Part shown: positions 46,173-58,655 of the stretch, one piece after another
Layout of the letters: every line of letters starts with the position of its first letter
Numbering within the stretch: position 1 is the first letter of the stretch
Origin: Helichrysum umbraculigerum
Lineage: Eukaryota; Streptophyta; Magnoliopsida; Asterales; Asteraceae
NCBI GenBank assembly: GCA_949592205.1
Contig: CATIUR010000003.1
Span: forward strand, 73,374,501-73,438,500
Reading direction: 5' to 3'
Length of the DNA: 64,000 nucleotides
Position numbers and translations under genes: made by a program
Notes under the pieces: model-generated
Seen by the model: only the letters and a program-made list of their open reading frames with translations
Database searches by the model: none
What the model was told of the DNA's origin: nothing

Positions 46173-48650
46173 TTTGGGTTAGTATATAACGTCCGAATCT
46201 AAATAGTTGATGAACTGATTTATAGATCTGCCTAGGCCAAAAAAAAAAGTAAAGAAAAACCTCATATTTTTTGAGTGAAATACATTTTTTCTAGAGATTA
46301 CTTATATATGACACCTCAAACCTTTTTACTTTTCTTTCTCCGATATCAATGATTAATAAACTGTATGAAAGTAGAAAACAGATCCGTATTTTTAAAAACT
46401 TTGGGCGTGCAGATACTTCATATTTTCTTAAAAAAACATGTAAGATTTGCTGAGCCTTTTGAAATGTTCTTTTGTGGACCTTGAAGTATCAGTTCAAACC
46501 CGCTACAGAACAAATAGTGACAGAGGATATGTGCTAGTGATTTTTCTAATTTTAGCGAATGGGTGTGCATCAAATGTGTGTCTGGCTGCACTTATAAAAT
46601 AGTCAGTGAACAAGTAAACAAGCCTCTAAATCAGAGATATACACTAACTCTTAACATAGCGGTCTACTTTAGATAGGTAGACCATCTCCCCTAAGATTTT
46701 CGTATGCTTAATTCCATTTTGATTATGACGACAACGCAACTAGAAAGTCAAGTAATCTCCCTTAAGTATCGCCCAACGCTCTACTTATAGATTTTGGTTA
46801 AAGTAAATTACCAAAACTATCCATTAGGATATAGGTCATCACCACTTAATGTAGGTCAATAGTTTCGTAGAGACCTATTGAAGAACACCATCAATATCGC
46901 TAGATTAAATATCTAAAGCCCTTCCAAGACCGTACTTATAATCTCCATATCTTCTTTTAGTAAGTCAATCTTTCATCCCGTAACAATTCCAGAATTAATC
47001 GCAATTTAGAGGGTGTTTGGGATTGATTATTCAAAATGGATTTTACGTGTTCAAAAACTCGTTTTGAAAAAGCATGTGCGTTTTCTCTCTATGAAGACGC
47101 AAATAGTCAATTTTTTGCTAAACACTTTTTCCTGATTATTTGCATTTTGCAAACACGATAATTAGATAATCTCTCCAAACGCAATCCCAAACACCCTCTT
47201 AGCTGTATTACGTGAGGATTGTGTTTCTATAACCTTAAAACATTGCCTATTTCAATGGAAAAGATAAAGCATTAAAACAGCATCATTTTATGTATTAAGT
47301 ATCAATGTTCCAATTTTACCAGTTTGGACCTGGGAAGATAGTCAAACATTCTCAAGGATGCTAAAATTCTAACATTAGGACAATATAGTTTAGATTTCAG
47401 ATTTGTATGGATTCAACTTCTGAGATTATTCTAGCTTTCTTTTCAGTTTCTTTTAGTTTTATTTTATATCAGTTTCTTATATATCTAGTTCTTGGAGTTT
47501 GTGATGCTCTCATATTGACGAGAGAGTCTCGTCTCTCGGCCTAGTTCAATAGATTGGGTTTCACTCTTGATATTTTCATTGTGCTATTTCGAGTTATCCT
47601 TCTTATAGTTCTATCTAGTGTCTTCTTCTTTCTCCCAAAGATCTGCATGATATTGAAGTCAACCGAGTAAAGGCTTTTAGTCCTTCGATGTGAAACCCAT
47701 GTCTCTTTCTCCTTTCAAACATTGGTCCTTTCATTCTCTTTGCTTGTAAGGCAGTACTCTTGTCAACTGTCTCGATGCCCCTTATTTTAGGTTTACTTGG
47801 TTGTGTAATTCTATACACTGTGTTTTCCACTTCATCCACAATGCTAGAATACCCAAAATTGATAATTCAGTGAAATTTGACTTTGTTATAATATCTTTAG
47901 TTAAGTTATTGAATCCCAAATTTTTATCTTTAAATATGACTGTTTTATTAACCAGTCCTCGAAAAGCTTTCATATCTTACACCAAATAAAGTGAGATTTT
48001 GTAACTGGAGTATCCATATAACAAATATTTATAATATACTTCATTTTCATTTCACTTTTTACACTACAAATGCTACAAAATATTTAAATTTAAATTTTGG
48101 ATATTCTCATATGCATTCCTCTAAAATGTTTTAGACATATTTTCACAGGTGAGTTTCTCATCTGATGTTTAGGTTCTATATTTGGACTTATCTTGATAAT
48201 GGGGTATACTTTTCTGTTTTAGCATTCAAATATCATCACGTTGTCTAAATTCATTCCTTTTATATCTCAAAATTTAAAAGATTTGACTTTCGATTATGGG
48301 TTCTCTGTTCAGCTTAAAAGGATTGATATATTTCCTATTTGACACATTTCAATACTCATTCGATCTATAAATTTAATATAATTGTTAAACTTGCAAAAAA
48401 CTATATTCCATGTTTATTCCCCAAGACTATTTGATTCATGTTCTCTTCTGAAATGCAGATTACGTCTACGCTTACATTTGCTGCAGCCTGTGCATCAGCA
48501 GGTATAACAGTTCTTATCGGTAGTGACTTTAACAACTGTGCGCAAAACCATTGCACCACCTTCGAAACCTCAACTGCAATGGCTTTTGTTTGCTGGTTTT
48601 TAGTTTCACCTTCATTTTTCCTAAATTTTTGGTCTCTAGCATCAAGATGA
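44824..48650 (+). CDS. CASP-like membrane protein, subgroup 5A type
   Basis: Three exons give 187 residues: 44824-45062, 45911-46043 and 48459-48650 (stop TGA 48648-48650). Both introns are GT-AG, and the joined frame reads through R80-Y81 and A-I without stops. The protein has a short N-terminus (VHPLDIEVPQ), the strongly conserved MKDVQGMPGT segment, and four hydrophobic segments (about residues 46-70, 80-105, 125-148, 160-181) with R/K-rich loops. TSDFPSVTAF, LQCLWSLSLAIVDIYALL and TSTLTFAAACASAGITVL are typical of plant CASP-like 5A proteins. The family is predicted to form plasma-membrane scaffolds; true CASPs organise the Casparian strip, and the job of group 5 is poorly known. Length is normal for the family. 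The gene looks intact. Confidence 0.93.
45131..45420. repeat. Imperfect 95-105-bp triplication in intron 1
   Basis: TTGCCTATAGATTGATG occurs at 45134, 45239 and 45333, each followed by a CTCTAGGGTACT-like word and AATTTAGGGGGTG. Three degenerate tandem units lie in the first intron of the CASP-like gene. Confidence 0.8.
46139..46169. repeat. (GA)n microsatellite in intron 2
   Basis: About 15 GA units in the second intron of the CASP-like gene. Confidence 0.95.
47009..47198. mobile_element. Tourist/Harbinger-like MITE (190 bp) in intron 2
   Basis: The terminal inverted repeats GAGGGTGTTTGGGATTG and CAATCCCAAACACCCTC are perfect over 17 bp. The target-site duplication is TTA (47006-47008 and 47199-47201). 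There is no coding capacity. It lies in intron 2 of the CASP-like gene. Confidence 0.9.
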
Positions 48651-49212
48651 TTATACCATGTGAATTGTAGCATGTCTACCAGTGTAATTTTCTTTCCTTG
48701 CATTTTATTAGTAGAAACACTTGTATATATGGAATTTAACCTGCTTTGTTAATTTATTGGTGTTCTTTTCTTTTTCTTTGACCTGGTGGTTTATTATGTG
48801 GTAAAAAGTAAGCAAACGTGGTTATTGATTGATTTACCTTGGGAACTTTGTTCTTGGGGCTCTATTCTGTTTGTCAGCTTATTCATGTTTCCGGCTAAAC
48901 CACCTCAACTCATAAAATAAAAAATAAAAATAAAAAACGTAAACAACAAAAGACCTTGTAAGAACTACATAACATAGGACCTAAACTAATACCACAAAGA
49001 CCTTAGCCTATTCACAAAATGAGTTTATCCGAATACTAATAAGTGAGATTTTAGGTAGATATAAGTAAATAAGCAATCAAAATAAGTTCACTCAAACAAC
49101 CACTGAACTCAGTAATTTGAGAGCTTGAGTGGAACCAATTCTCGAAGAAACTATTCTCTCCGTCACAATTTAATTGTCTACTATATAAATGCAAACAGTT
49201 TTAAGAAAGTAC
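48651..49212. other. 3' UTR and intergenic DNA
   Basis: AT-rich sequence after the CASP-like stop codon, likely its 3' UTR for the first 150-250 bp. No other gene is visible. Confidence 0.6.
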
Positions 49213-49215
49213 TTA

Positions 49216-50397
49216 GGGTGTGTTTGTTTCACATAATTCCTTGGAATTGCTTGGAATTGGAATTTAAATTCCTAACAAATTTTGTTTGGTTGGGTAAATG
49301 GATGGAATTGGAATTCATAACATTCCACCAAATTCCATTAGGTAAGTGAATTCAACATTCCATTGATATATGGAAGGAAAGTTAAACATTCCAAGGAATG
49401 TTCACAATTTTACCAAAAAATCCTTAAACAAAATAATATTTATAATCTTTTCAGTTTAAAAACAAAAGGGTTCATTTGTTACAGCTTCAAAATGAAAAAA
49501 CTCTCACACAACCCTCACCGTCACCGCACCACCACCACCGTTGCACGGACACCGCCACACTGCCACCATCACTACATCACCGACACACCACCTTAATTGT
49601 CACACCACCGCCACCATCTCACCACCGTCGCACTGAGACCGCCACACTACCACCGTCGCCCCGACACCGCCACAGTACCACCATCACCATCGTACCACCA
49701 TAATCGTCAGACCACGGTCACCACACCACTGTCGACTTTCCTTCTTTTTTATTATTGTATTGTTGTTGGAGGTAGGGCTTCAATGGTTTTTATTTATCTA
49801 TTTTTTTCTTTTGTTTTATTCAAGATCTTCTTCTTTTATCTCTAGTTTGGTGGAGGCTTGATTTTGCTAGTGGTCCATGGTGGTAGATGGTATATTACGG
49901 GAGTGGCAGTGTCATAGTTGTGTACGGTGATGTTGCTTGTTCTTAGATCTGGGTTTAGAAGGGATGTGTACGGGTGTATTATTGTAGGAACCCAGAAAAT
50001 ATAGAATTGGGGGTGTAATTTTCTTTTAGAAACCAAAAAACATGTTCTCTAGATGTGAAAAATACACGGCTGGAAGCAATAAATAAAATTATGTGATTGA
50101 TAAGTTGTTTAAATATTAAAACGTTAATATGATTTAAATATTTTATAGAAGGATGAAGTATATCACTAATATAATTAATAGATTTATTTTCTAAAAAAGT
50201 ACTCCGTAGTAAAATTAAAAAGGGTAATTTTGTCATTCACAATTATCAACATTCCAATTCCATCACCAAATTTACGAACCAAACAGGATTATATCAAAGA
50301 ATGGAACGTGACAAATTCAAATTCCAATTCCTTCAAATTATAATTCCTTTGTCAGATTTCAATTCCTTCAAAAACATTCTGCGAAACAAACGGGCCC
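49216..50397. mobile_element. Non-autonomous Harbinger-like DNA element (1182 bp)
   Basis: The ends GGGTGTGTTTGTTTC and GAAACAAACGGGCCC are inverted repeats with a few mismatches. They are followed inside by further inverted GGAATTGGAATT / AATTCCAATTCC segments. TTA flanks both sides (49213-49215 and 50398-50400). No transposase is seen; the middle has a CCACCGTCAC low-complexity block (49500-49735) whose His/Pro-rich frames are not credible genes. Confidence 0.85.
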
Positions 50398-50400
50398 TTA

Positions 50401-50849
50401 GATTATTATATCAACCAAAAGGATTTAATATATTTCCACTAAAACACTCTTTTATTGATTAAAATTAAGACTGAACAACAATTTTGGACATTACAAAATA
50501 GAATAATGAACAATTATATAGAGACGATATACCACTTAACACTACTCGAAAAGTTTCAAGTATTTAATTTTGGGATATCTTTTGTAATGTTGACTAATCA
50601 CAAAACAAATATTTTATATTTTTGATCCGTCAACTTTTTTATATTTACATGAATAACCATTACACTAACACTAACATTACCTTTCAAATCGTACAGTTCA
50701 ACGTTACGGATAATTTTCCGTTTAAACATTAGATCTATCAAAAATGACAAATGGGCTCATATACTAAAAGTCTTAAAAACCGAGTATTTATCAATAAAAG
50801 ACCCAAATTTCTTATTTCTCAAGCCCACATTCATCATTAAGAAACCACC
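50401..50849. other. Intergenic/promoter region
   Basis: AT-rich DNA with no gene seen. Its right end should contain the promoter of the gene whose leader starts near 50850. Confidence 0.55.
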
Positions 50850-52147
50850 CTTAATTGTAAAATCATCTTTCTTTTGTTGTTGTTCTTTCTTCTTCAGCTG
50901 CGGAGTTATCTTTTGGGGGTCGACTGTTCTCCAGTGAATCTCTTCACCTCACCTTTTTCAGGTACGACATTCTAGTTCTAGGGTTTTCAATTTTGGGGGT
51001 TTTATTTATGACTGATTCCACACAAGTTAATTGAAGCCAAATATCAAATCACCCCAATTTCAACGCAAGTTCAAAATGACCATTTTATGATAAGATGTTT
51101 CGAATCATGTAAGGGTGTTTGCAACAACGGAAACAGTTTTTATGTCATGAGAAGTGGTACTTATATATTTCTGTATGTAGAATAGAATTACGGGTTGTTA
51201 ATTCTTAGTAAATTACATCCCAATTACTTGATTCAATGACTGTTTAAAACATGTTTTACCCCACTGAAAATATGTGTGAATTTTATCTAGTGTTTACTTT
51301 GTAGGCTTAATTGAATATAGGCCTTTTACTTATCTGTTAGTTGATAGTTGAAATAAACTTGTACATGTTCCTATTAACTGTTTGTGAATGTGATGTAATT
51401 TTCTTGATTCCGTGTTCGGTTTACTCATGGCTCTAATGTTTTTCTTTTTGTCGTAGCTTTTTTGTGTGGGTTGTAATTCTGAGTTTTAGTTGGTATTCAA
51501 CCTGGTTTCTCAACATTTTGGTCTATGCACTCGAGTTTCCCAAACAAAAATTCCGCTACAATTATTTTGCATAATTTTTTATATGGCCGACTAATTGGCC
51601 GATGCCAATTCACCTCTAATCGCATCAACATATGGCCGATTAATGATAAATGGGGGATTAATCGGCCTCCTAGGCCGACTTTTGCAACCCTGTCATTCGA
51701 TATCCATATAGTCATTTATACCCATACATGACATAATACAAAAAAAAAAAAATTTTAAAATAATAATAAAAGTAAACATACCCTTGATAGCTTATGTGGT
51801 CATTTTAATGTTTGGTTCAGTATATAAACTCAAGCACTTTCTTATGATTGTTATTTGATAACATTTGATTCATGAAAAAAAAAAAAAAAATGCATGTGAT
51901 TTGTTTGGGCTCAAAAGCTATATACATCTAAGTCATATCAATCAGTTGTGAATATGGATTAATAAACCCTCGGAGCTGTTATTGAGGGTGTGTGAAAGAA
52001 AACGCCTATTAAAGATTCAAGGGGTCCTATAAAACAGCATTCTTAGCAGACTAGAAGCCTGTTGTTGAACACTTGGATCATTTATATTTTTAGTTTTTTA
52101 TCTCCGTCACAGTGTCACACTAGACATTTATGGGTTCTTTTTGCAGC
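50850..52147 (+). other. Probable 5' UTR exon and leader intron of the DUF7795-like gene
   Basis: A TTCTTC-rich candidate leader ends at a good donor, CAG|GTACGA (50961/50962), and the coding exon begins after TTTTTGCAG at 52146, one base before the ATG. The 1.18-kb intron contains GGCCGATTAAT-type inverted words and CCGACTTTTGCAACCCTG (about 51673-51692), which looks like one end of a hAT-type element whose other end I did not find. Confidence 0.6.
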
Positions 52148-55098
52148 ATGGAAACCATGGAAACTAAGTTGAAGTCTGAAACAAAAGGTGGGAAAGTTGT
52201 CCAGAAATTTTCTCAATTTATGGAAAGGTTGGTATAATGTTTTTCTTGTATATTTATGTCTCATGAAATGAGAATATTGCATTATCCTCGATAATACTAT
52301 ATAGCTCTACCATCTCTAATAATGTCATTGATGTGTCGTATTTGTTTTTGCATTTGATGTTTTGGAGGTTTAGGGCATCTTCTTGAGTTTATAGCCAAAA
52401 AAATGGTGGGGAGGAAAAACATATTTACAAATATGGCGTTTCTTAGAAAATATTAACTAATTAAGTGTTTTTTTCTAATTTAAAGGGTGTTTTCTTTATT
52501 TATTTTTTTATTTTGATCCTTACTGTATTATTTAAAGGATTTTTCTAAACATAGCCCTTAGGGCTATCGTTAACACACATAAAAGTGTTGTACATGGCGG
52601 TTATTTATTTATTTTAAGGTGGCAGTTATTCTATTGTACAACACTTTTATGCGTGTTAACGATAGCCCTAAGGGCTATGTTTAATCCTTATTTTAAAACT
52701 TAAGTCATATAATTTTAATTCCTTAATTGAGATAGCGATCGAGTTGCATTTGATGATGACAGTAAAAAAATATTTTAGTTCGTTTAACTATTAAAAGTTA
52801 ATATTTTCACTTTTGTTTGCAATGAAAAGTTCGTACAACTAAAAGCGTACTAGAAAACTTAATGGCACCTTTCGATTAAACCTTCATCAAAATACGATGC
52901 ACAAAAATTTATGTGGCTCATAGAAAAAAATTGACATCATGGTGCAACTTGTGTCCCTAAATACAATCTACTGTTTCAGTGTTTTATAATGTACTCTCAA
53001 CCACAGATTAAAATAATACGTAGAATTTAGGCATTTCGATGTCCAGTTAAAAGTCTGATGTTGAATATAACTAGCTTCATATCTGATATTGGTTTGCATC
53101 ATCTAACTAGTATTAAAAAAAACCACACACGGAAAAATAGAAAAACATAAAGTATATATTTATATTTAATCATATTTGAACTACAGTATCTATATTTATG
53201 TAAATCAAATTCTTCCTGCCATGAATCCTGCATCATCATCAAATGCAATTCATGGTTATCTGAATTGAAAGGATAAAAATTAGATGACTTAAGTTTTCAA
53301 ATAATACAGTAGAAATTAATATTAAAAAAATAAATAAAACCCCCTTATAACCCTTTATATTAGAAAAAACACTTAATTAGTTAATAATTTTCAAGAAACA
53401 CCATATTGGTAAATATGTTGTTCCTCCCCACCATTATAGTTAAAAACTCGCATCTTCTTTCTAAGTAATACCATTGGCAAATTTGAATATTTTGATTGGA
53501 TACATATTCATGAACTCGATATTTTAAAAAGAATATTATGAATTATAAGCGTCATAGGCATTTTGGAAGGAAATTTATATATTTTAGTCTAATACGATTG
53601 TTTCTATATAGGGTTGCAAAATTTGATGAGATAGCTGATGCAGGGAATAGATATCTTATTAACTTTCATCAAGGGCTTGGTGAATATCTTTTATTTCTTG
53701 TGTTTTCTGCATTTAGTAAAGAACAAGGATTATTTTCTTAAATTTGTGATTTTGGATCTCAATTGTCCTTATGTAGAGTTCATCAGAAGGCCCTCTATTG
53801 ACAATACATCGGAACTCTTTAAGAAGGTTGTTAAAACTAATAATACTCATAGGATTCAGTCTTACATTGAAGCTGGATACGTACACACTTCTAGTAGGGC
53901 TGAAAATCTCAAAAAGTGTAAGTGGTTGTTAAGTTTTTGAACTTGATTTTGCATTTTAGAAATCATTCAATTTTATATCCCGATTTACATATTCCATCTG
54001 CATCATGCATATTGTATTTATTGTACTTTTGCTGCTCTTAACTAAAAACATGGTAGGCTGACTGTTTTTTATTTCGCTTTTGGTGATATGCGTGCAGAAG
54101 TGAATACGAGTCATATTCAACTGTTGGATAATGCAATTAAAGGTAACATTACTGGTGTGCTTTGTCTACCTTAAATTTTTAAATACAAATACCAGTGGTG
54201 AATTTCTGTATGTACTAGGACAAGTGGAAATTTTATAATTTGTCCCATTCTAGTGCATATATTAGAACACATGATTCTTCCTGGAAAAGTCATCATGAGA
54301 ACGTTTCAACCAACTGATGCAATCGGAACGTGACATCTTGAAAAGTGGATCGTTGCAATTTTTAATGTAATAAAGAGAGACCATCTCCGGTTACATATGC
54401 CTGCATATATGTACTGCTTGAGGACCTTCTAACTTTAATTTTTTCTACAGCAAAAAATGTCATTGATGAACTTGAATGCCTTGTTGAGGATGTTAAGCTG
54501 GCATTAGAAGGTGCAAGTGAAAGCTTTCAAGATTATAATTCTTATTTGGATCCTATTGTACCTACATCCAGTGAGGTAGCTTCTTGTCATTTATTCGCCA
54601 GCGCCTCTGCATTTTCACTTTTTTGTTTGGTGGCATTTTCTTTGTCCTCACTTTCATAGGCTTACTTTTGATGAAAACTTTTGTTCCATTGACAAATTTT
54701 AGGAATTTATTGATTTGAGACAACCGCCTTGTGTCTAATTGTATCAATTATTAACAATAATCCGGATACTAATGTAGGAGGGCATTGTCTCATTTGTCCC
54801 TGAGAAACCAAAAGATGTCGATTATGCCATAATGGTAGCTGTAGTATATAGCATGGTGAAACAAGATTATGTAATGCAGGTAATTAAGCTTCGTTTCCCC
54901 TTTCCTAGTGATCCTGACATCCATTACAAAGGTTTTAATAAGAACATTACATTGTTTTCTTCTGTGCAGGAAAGGATTGTTTCTTCGCTTAATCTAAAGA
55001 CATCATCAGGAGAACTAGAGAGCTACTGCTTGATGTGGTCTCTTCGCCCCTATATAAACGATGAAATCCTGCAGCAAGCTTGGAGACTAATTCCATAA
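52148..55098 (+). CDS. Conserved uncharacterised plant protein, probably DUF7795 family
   Basis: Seven coding exons give 228 residues: 52148-52227, 53612-53679, 53777-53917, 54101-54142, 54451-54575, 54778-54879 and 54970-55098. All introns are GT-AG, and the phases join without a stop. The acceptor at 54100 (AGAAG|TG) was chosen because the alternative CAG three bases upstream would create a stop. Recognisable segments are FMERVAKFDEIADAGNR, EFIRRPSIDNTSELFKK near residue 50, KNVIDELECLVEDVK near 112, and a highly conserved end (YSMVKQDYVMQERIVSSL, then GELESYCLMWSLRPYINDE). It is mostly helical, with no signal peptide or membrane segment. I recall this C-terminal signature from plant proteins of unknown function; the DUF number is from memory. 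Confidence 0.85.
52385..53449. mobile_element. Mutator-like non-autonomous element (1065 bp) with 10-bp target duplication
   Basis: Both termini are inverted repeats of about 110 bp (GAGTTTATAGCC... at left, ...TATAGTTAAAAACTC at right), sharing ATGGTGGGGAGGAA and ACTAATTAAGTGTTTTTTCTA. GCATCTTCTT is duplicated perfectly at 52375-52384 and 53450-53459. Long TIRs plus a 9-11-bp duplication are typical of MULEs. There is no transposase ORF. It sits in the first coding-region intron of the DUF7795-like gene. Confidence 0.92.
52546..52684. mobile_element. Fold-back MITE nested in the Mutator-like element
   Basis: Arms of about 48 bp beginning TAAACATAGCCCTTAGGGCTA and ending with its complement surround a roughly 40-bp centre. 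Each arm also contains the small palindrome AGCCCTTAGGGCT. The RNA of this intron would form a long hairpin. Confidence 0.85.
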
Positions 55099-55521
55099 TC
55101 TTTGATGTATTCTACCAAAAAGGTTCCATTTTTTTGGCTTTATCTGGCAGTAAATACAAAGTGGCCATTAAATCTGGAATCTGGATCTGTAATCTTTGGG
55201 CTGTGAAATTAAGTCTCCTCAAAGATGCGAGGTTTAGGTTTATTTGCTGTTTTAAATCCCCAGTGGTACACAAAATGTGTATTTAATGTTAACATAAGAT
55301 CATAGTGATTTTTGACTTTTATGCAAAGACTTGTTTATATATTTAAATTACAAACATGGCTGTGTTCTCCAAAATGGGGTAAAATTGAAAAAATCTTATT
55401 AACGTCTATATAATTTGAAGGTGGCCAAAAATTCTACATGAGGTCTGTTTGATGAAATTTGCAATCTTTTTAATCTGATTCAATTTCTTTCTAGGGACGA
55501 TCTTGAATGCAAAAGCCATTA
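55099..55521. other. 3' UTR and intergenic DNA
   Basis: The first 150-200 bp are the likely 3' UTR of the preceding gene. No further gene is seen. Confidence 0.55.
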
Positions 55522-55821
55522 GAGCATGCGGAGTGGGGGTGTTTTGTCGCCATTCCCAGTCGAGAACACTATCCAACGGCGTTCTCCCACTCGACAACGG
55601 CGTTCTGGGCGGCGTCCATGACCAAACGCTCTAATTTCGATTTATTTCTTTTCTTTTTTGTTCTCTTACAGTCTTAGACACCACACACTAATTAACAAAA
55701 TTAAAAAAAAAAAAACATTTTGAGAACACTGTAAACTCAATATCTTCCACTCCTCCACTTTTTTGAGCTTTGATGTTATTGCGAGAACACTGCAAATACA
55801 GTGTCACCACTCCTCATGTTC
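55522..55821. mobile_element. Putative Tourist-like MITE (300 bp)
   Basis: The ends GAGCATGCGGAGTGG and CCACTCCTCATGTTC are inverted repeats with three mismatches. TTA flanks both sides (55519-55521 and 55822-55824). There is no coding capacity. Confidence 0.7.
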
Positions 55822-57224
55822 TTAATGCCTTTAGCAACTCTACTCTATTTCATGAATCTTTATTTTTCTGCCATGTAAATAGGTATCAAGCTTAGCGGGC
55901 AACATATAGCGGGATGAACACAAAGACAAAAAATCAACATCGAAATGGCTTGAATTTGAATTTTGTACCTGAACCCCTCAGTCTATCACATTTGACAATT
56001 TCATATTGCAACTCACCTTCGGAACTCTAAAGTTGGTTTACAGCGTTGAAGTGTGGACAACTCTAAATAGCATATGACGTGGTGCGCTCCTTCAGCGTTG
56101 AAGATCGTCCATGGTGTGTGGACCACTCCTCACCATCGTGGACTTTACCTTTGAATGAGCGTCATTGATCCACCAACGACGAGCGGCCGATTCTTTTGTT
56201 TTTCCTTTTCTTTTTCAATTTTACTGGTCAATAAAACCAAACTCTTTCAACACCAATTTCCACACTATGAGCCACTAACTCTAAAGTTGGTTTACAGCGT
56301 TGAAGTCAATGTTTAAGTGCGCACTGGCCACTTCTCGCTCTCTAAGTAACTATTTATCGTTCGTGAATAGAAAAAATCTTTACGAACTTTGAAAAAACAC
56401 ATAAATCTAAGAACTGTGAACTTAATATCTGATCTTTACCCCTAAACAATCCTACTACGTTTCATTAGGATTTTAAGAACATGTTTAAACAATAGTACGT
56501 GTTATCTTTATTTAAGGTTCTCACGATTCATATGAAAACTGTCGACTCTTCTTGTTTGTAAACAATAGTACATCTGATCATTCTTATCGAATTATAGTGA
56601 TACTTTGTTTTACTAGACGTTATAGATTGAAGTGATTGATTTGATTGAGGGCGTGGACTTAGAAATGATGCGTTTTTCATATGAAAAAATTGCTAGTCAT
56701 AATGATTCTTTTGTTTTTCATATGATTTATCACTCTCCGTCATTTTATTTCTTAAATAAATTTAATCAAACTTACCTTTAATATAAGAGCACAACTGACA
56801 TTTATCTAATGTCTTTTAACGTTTTTCAAACAAGAAGTTACAAAATGTTACTCTCTCCATTATAATTTGATTGTTTATAATTCCTTTCTACAAAATCTCA
56901 AAATAATTGTTTATTTTGAATTTCAACCGATCAATTTTTTTTATTTAAGGAAATTGCTATTTGTAGCCCTTATAGCAATGGATAAGAAGTTGACTTTTAA
57001 TTTATTAAATTTTTTATAAATAATTCATACGTACACAAAATAGCCACCCACAATTTACGATTTAAAACCGTCTCTCTCATTCCCACGTTCCTATCTAATT
57101 ATCTATCTAACATTTTAAATTTTGCCCCCCTACAATTTAGTTTTACCTCATTCCAAATTTTACCAAATACATATATAATTTTAGCCCCCCTACAATTTAG
57201 TTTTGCCTAATTCCTAATTTTATA
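55822..57224. other. Intergenic DNA with a 30-bp direct repeat
   Basis: No supported gene. AACTCTAAAGTTGGTTTACAG followed by CGTTGAAGT occurs at about 56028 and about 56278, and a CCCCCCTACAATTTAGTTTT word is repeated at about 57126 and 57186. Both look like decayed mobile DNA. Confidence 0.6.
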
Positions 57225-57476
57225 CTCCCTCCGTCCCAATTTTATTGTCACCAGACAAAAAGACACGCAGTTTAAGAAAATATAACTATCTCTCTCTTAC
57301 TTTTGATAAAATGACAGTTTTACCCTCTACTTTTTACCTATTTTTTTGTCTTATATATATACACTAGGGGTAAAAAAGAACTTTATTTCCTTAAACTTTC
57401 TATTTATGGAAGTGGACAATTAATTTGGTACACCCCAAAATGGAAATAATGGACAATAGAAATGGGACGGAGGGAG
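57225..57476. mobile_element. Stowaway MITE (252 bp)
   Basis: CTCCCTCCGTCCCA at the left and TGGGACGGAGGGAG at the right are perfect terminal inverted repeats, flanked by TA (57223-57224 and 57477-57478). This is the standard Stowaway (Tc1/mariner) signature. Confidence 0.97.
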
Positions 57477-58468
57477 TATTTATTAACTTCCATCCCTAGT
57501 TAATTTTGTCATATGATACGCTAGGTGATCGTTTAACTTATTCATCACTCTATTAGTCTATCATCAATAAGAATCAACCAGAAAGTTAAAACACCAAAAG
57601 GCAAATTATTTAGATGTGCTAAAATATAATAGGCTTTAAATAGAAATATAATAAAGTAGAGGGACTAAAAACATAAATATGAAAATAAAATGTTGAAAAA
57701 GAATTCTTTTGGAAGATTGAAAGTGTGCAACCGTTATTTTTATGCAGGATACCGTTATTTCTAAAACTTATAATAAAAGTCAAAGCTTACACATAGCCGG
57801 GGATATATATAGCAAAATCCTTTATTTAAAGGTTGAATAATTGAATTAAATAAAAGAAGAAACACACGGTACAAAAAATAAAAGACAGGCTCCGAAAAAG
57901 AGCCTAAATAGCTAAAGAGAAACAAAGAAAAAGAAATCAAGACTAGAAACAAAAGCCTTGCTACATCAACAAGAGATCTTTCGAGTTGTCGAAAAGAGCA
58001 TGCGGGTTTAAAATCCACCCCATCTCTATTTACCCGAACTTTTGAACATCTAACACCTATCCAAAGAGTTGATGATTGTTGAATTGCTGAAAATTGATCT
58101 TCATGCTTAGCAGCTTGAATTCTCTCAACCGAAGCAATATATGATTTTGCCAACTCCAAACCTTCCAAATGGTCACTAAACAAACTCCACCGATCAAAAA
58201 TTCTTTATGTGGAAAGATCAAATATTTATTGGTCTCATATGTAGGGGTGAGCGAATAAAACTGGAAAAATCGAATCGTAACCGAAATAACCGCCTGAAAA
58301 AAACTGAACCGACGGTAAAATCGAACCGTTAATAACTGACATATTTCGATTCGATTCGGGTTATACATAAAGATCGAACCGTTAGTAACCGAACCATCAT
58401 TTATTCCATTAATTAATATATTTATATTTATTTAGTATTTTATATTCAATATTGTTACTATTATTATA
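57477..58468. other. Intergenic DNA with unassigned minus-strand frame
   Basis: A 140-codon frame at 57761-58183 (minus) is hydrophobic at its C-terminus. I cannot tie it to a family; a decayed LINE end is possible. At 58225-58400, GAACCG/AACCGAA words and TAGGGGTGAGCGAA suggest a hAT-type MITE relic. Confidence 0.4.
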
Positions 58469-58570
58469 TGTAACACCCCCAAATTTAATGATTTGCGGAA
58501 GCACGAGTTGGGTGTTACTAATCAATAACAAAGCACAAAGATATATAGTAAACGACTCTATATGCGTCGT
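58469..58570 (-). repeat. Extra 102-bp copy of an LTR terminus
   Basis: TGTAACACCCCCAAATTTAAT and the following 80 bp repeat the LTR end that starts again at 58571, with few changes. The extra copy keeps CGACTCTATATGCGTCG, also found in the array LTR, which the second copy lacks. Confidence 0.85.
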
Positions 58571-58655
58571 TGTAACACCCCCAAATTTAATGATTTGCGG
58601 AAGCACGAGTTGGGTGCTACTAATCAATAACAAAACACAAAGATATATAGTAAAA

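Noticed and set aside
49363..49845. Overlapping His/Pro/Thr-rich frames
   Set aside because: Translations of a CAC/CCG-rich block inside a non-autonomous DNA element, open in several frames because of composition.
54562..54747. 61-codon minus-strand frame
   Set aside because: It lies in an intron between two supported exons of the plus-strand gene, with no sign of coding.
57761..58183. 140-codon minus-strand frame, hydrophobic C-terminus
   Set aside because: No family recognised and no neighbouring exons or element ends; kept only as an unassigned frame in the intergenic entry.
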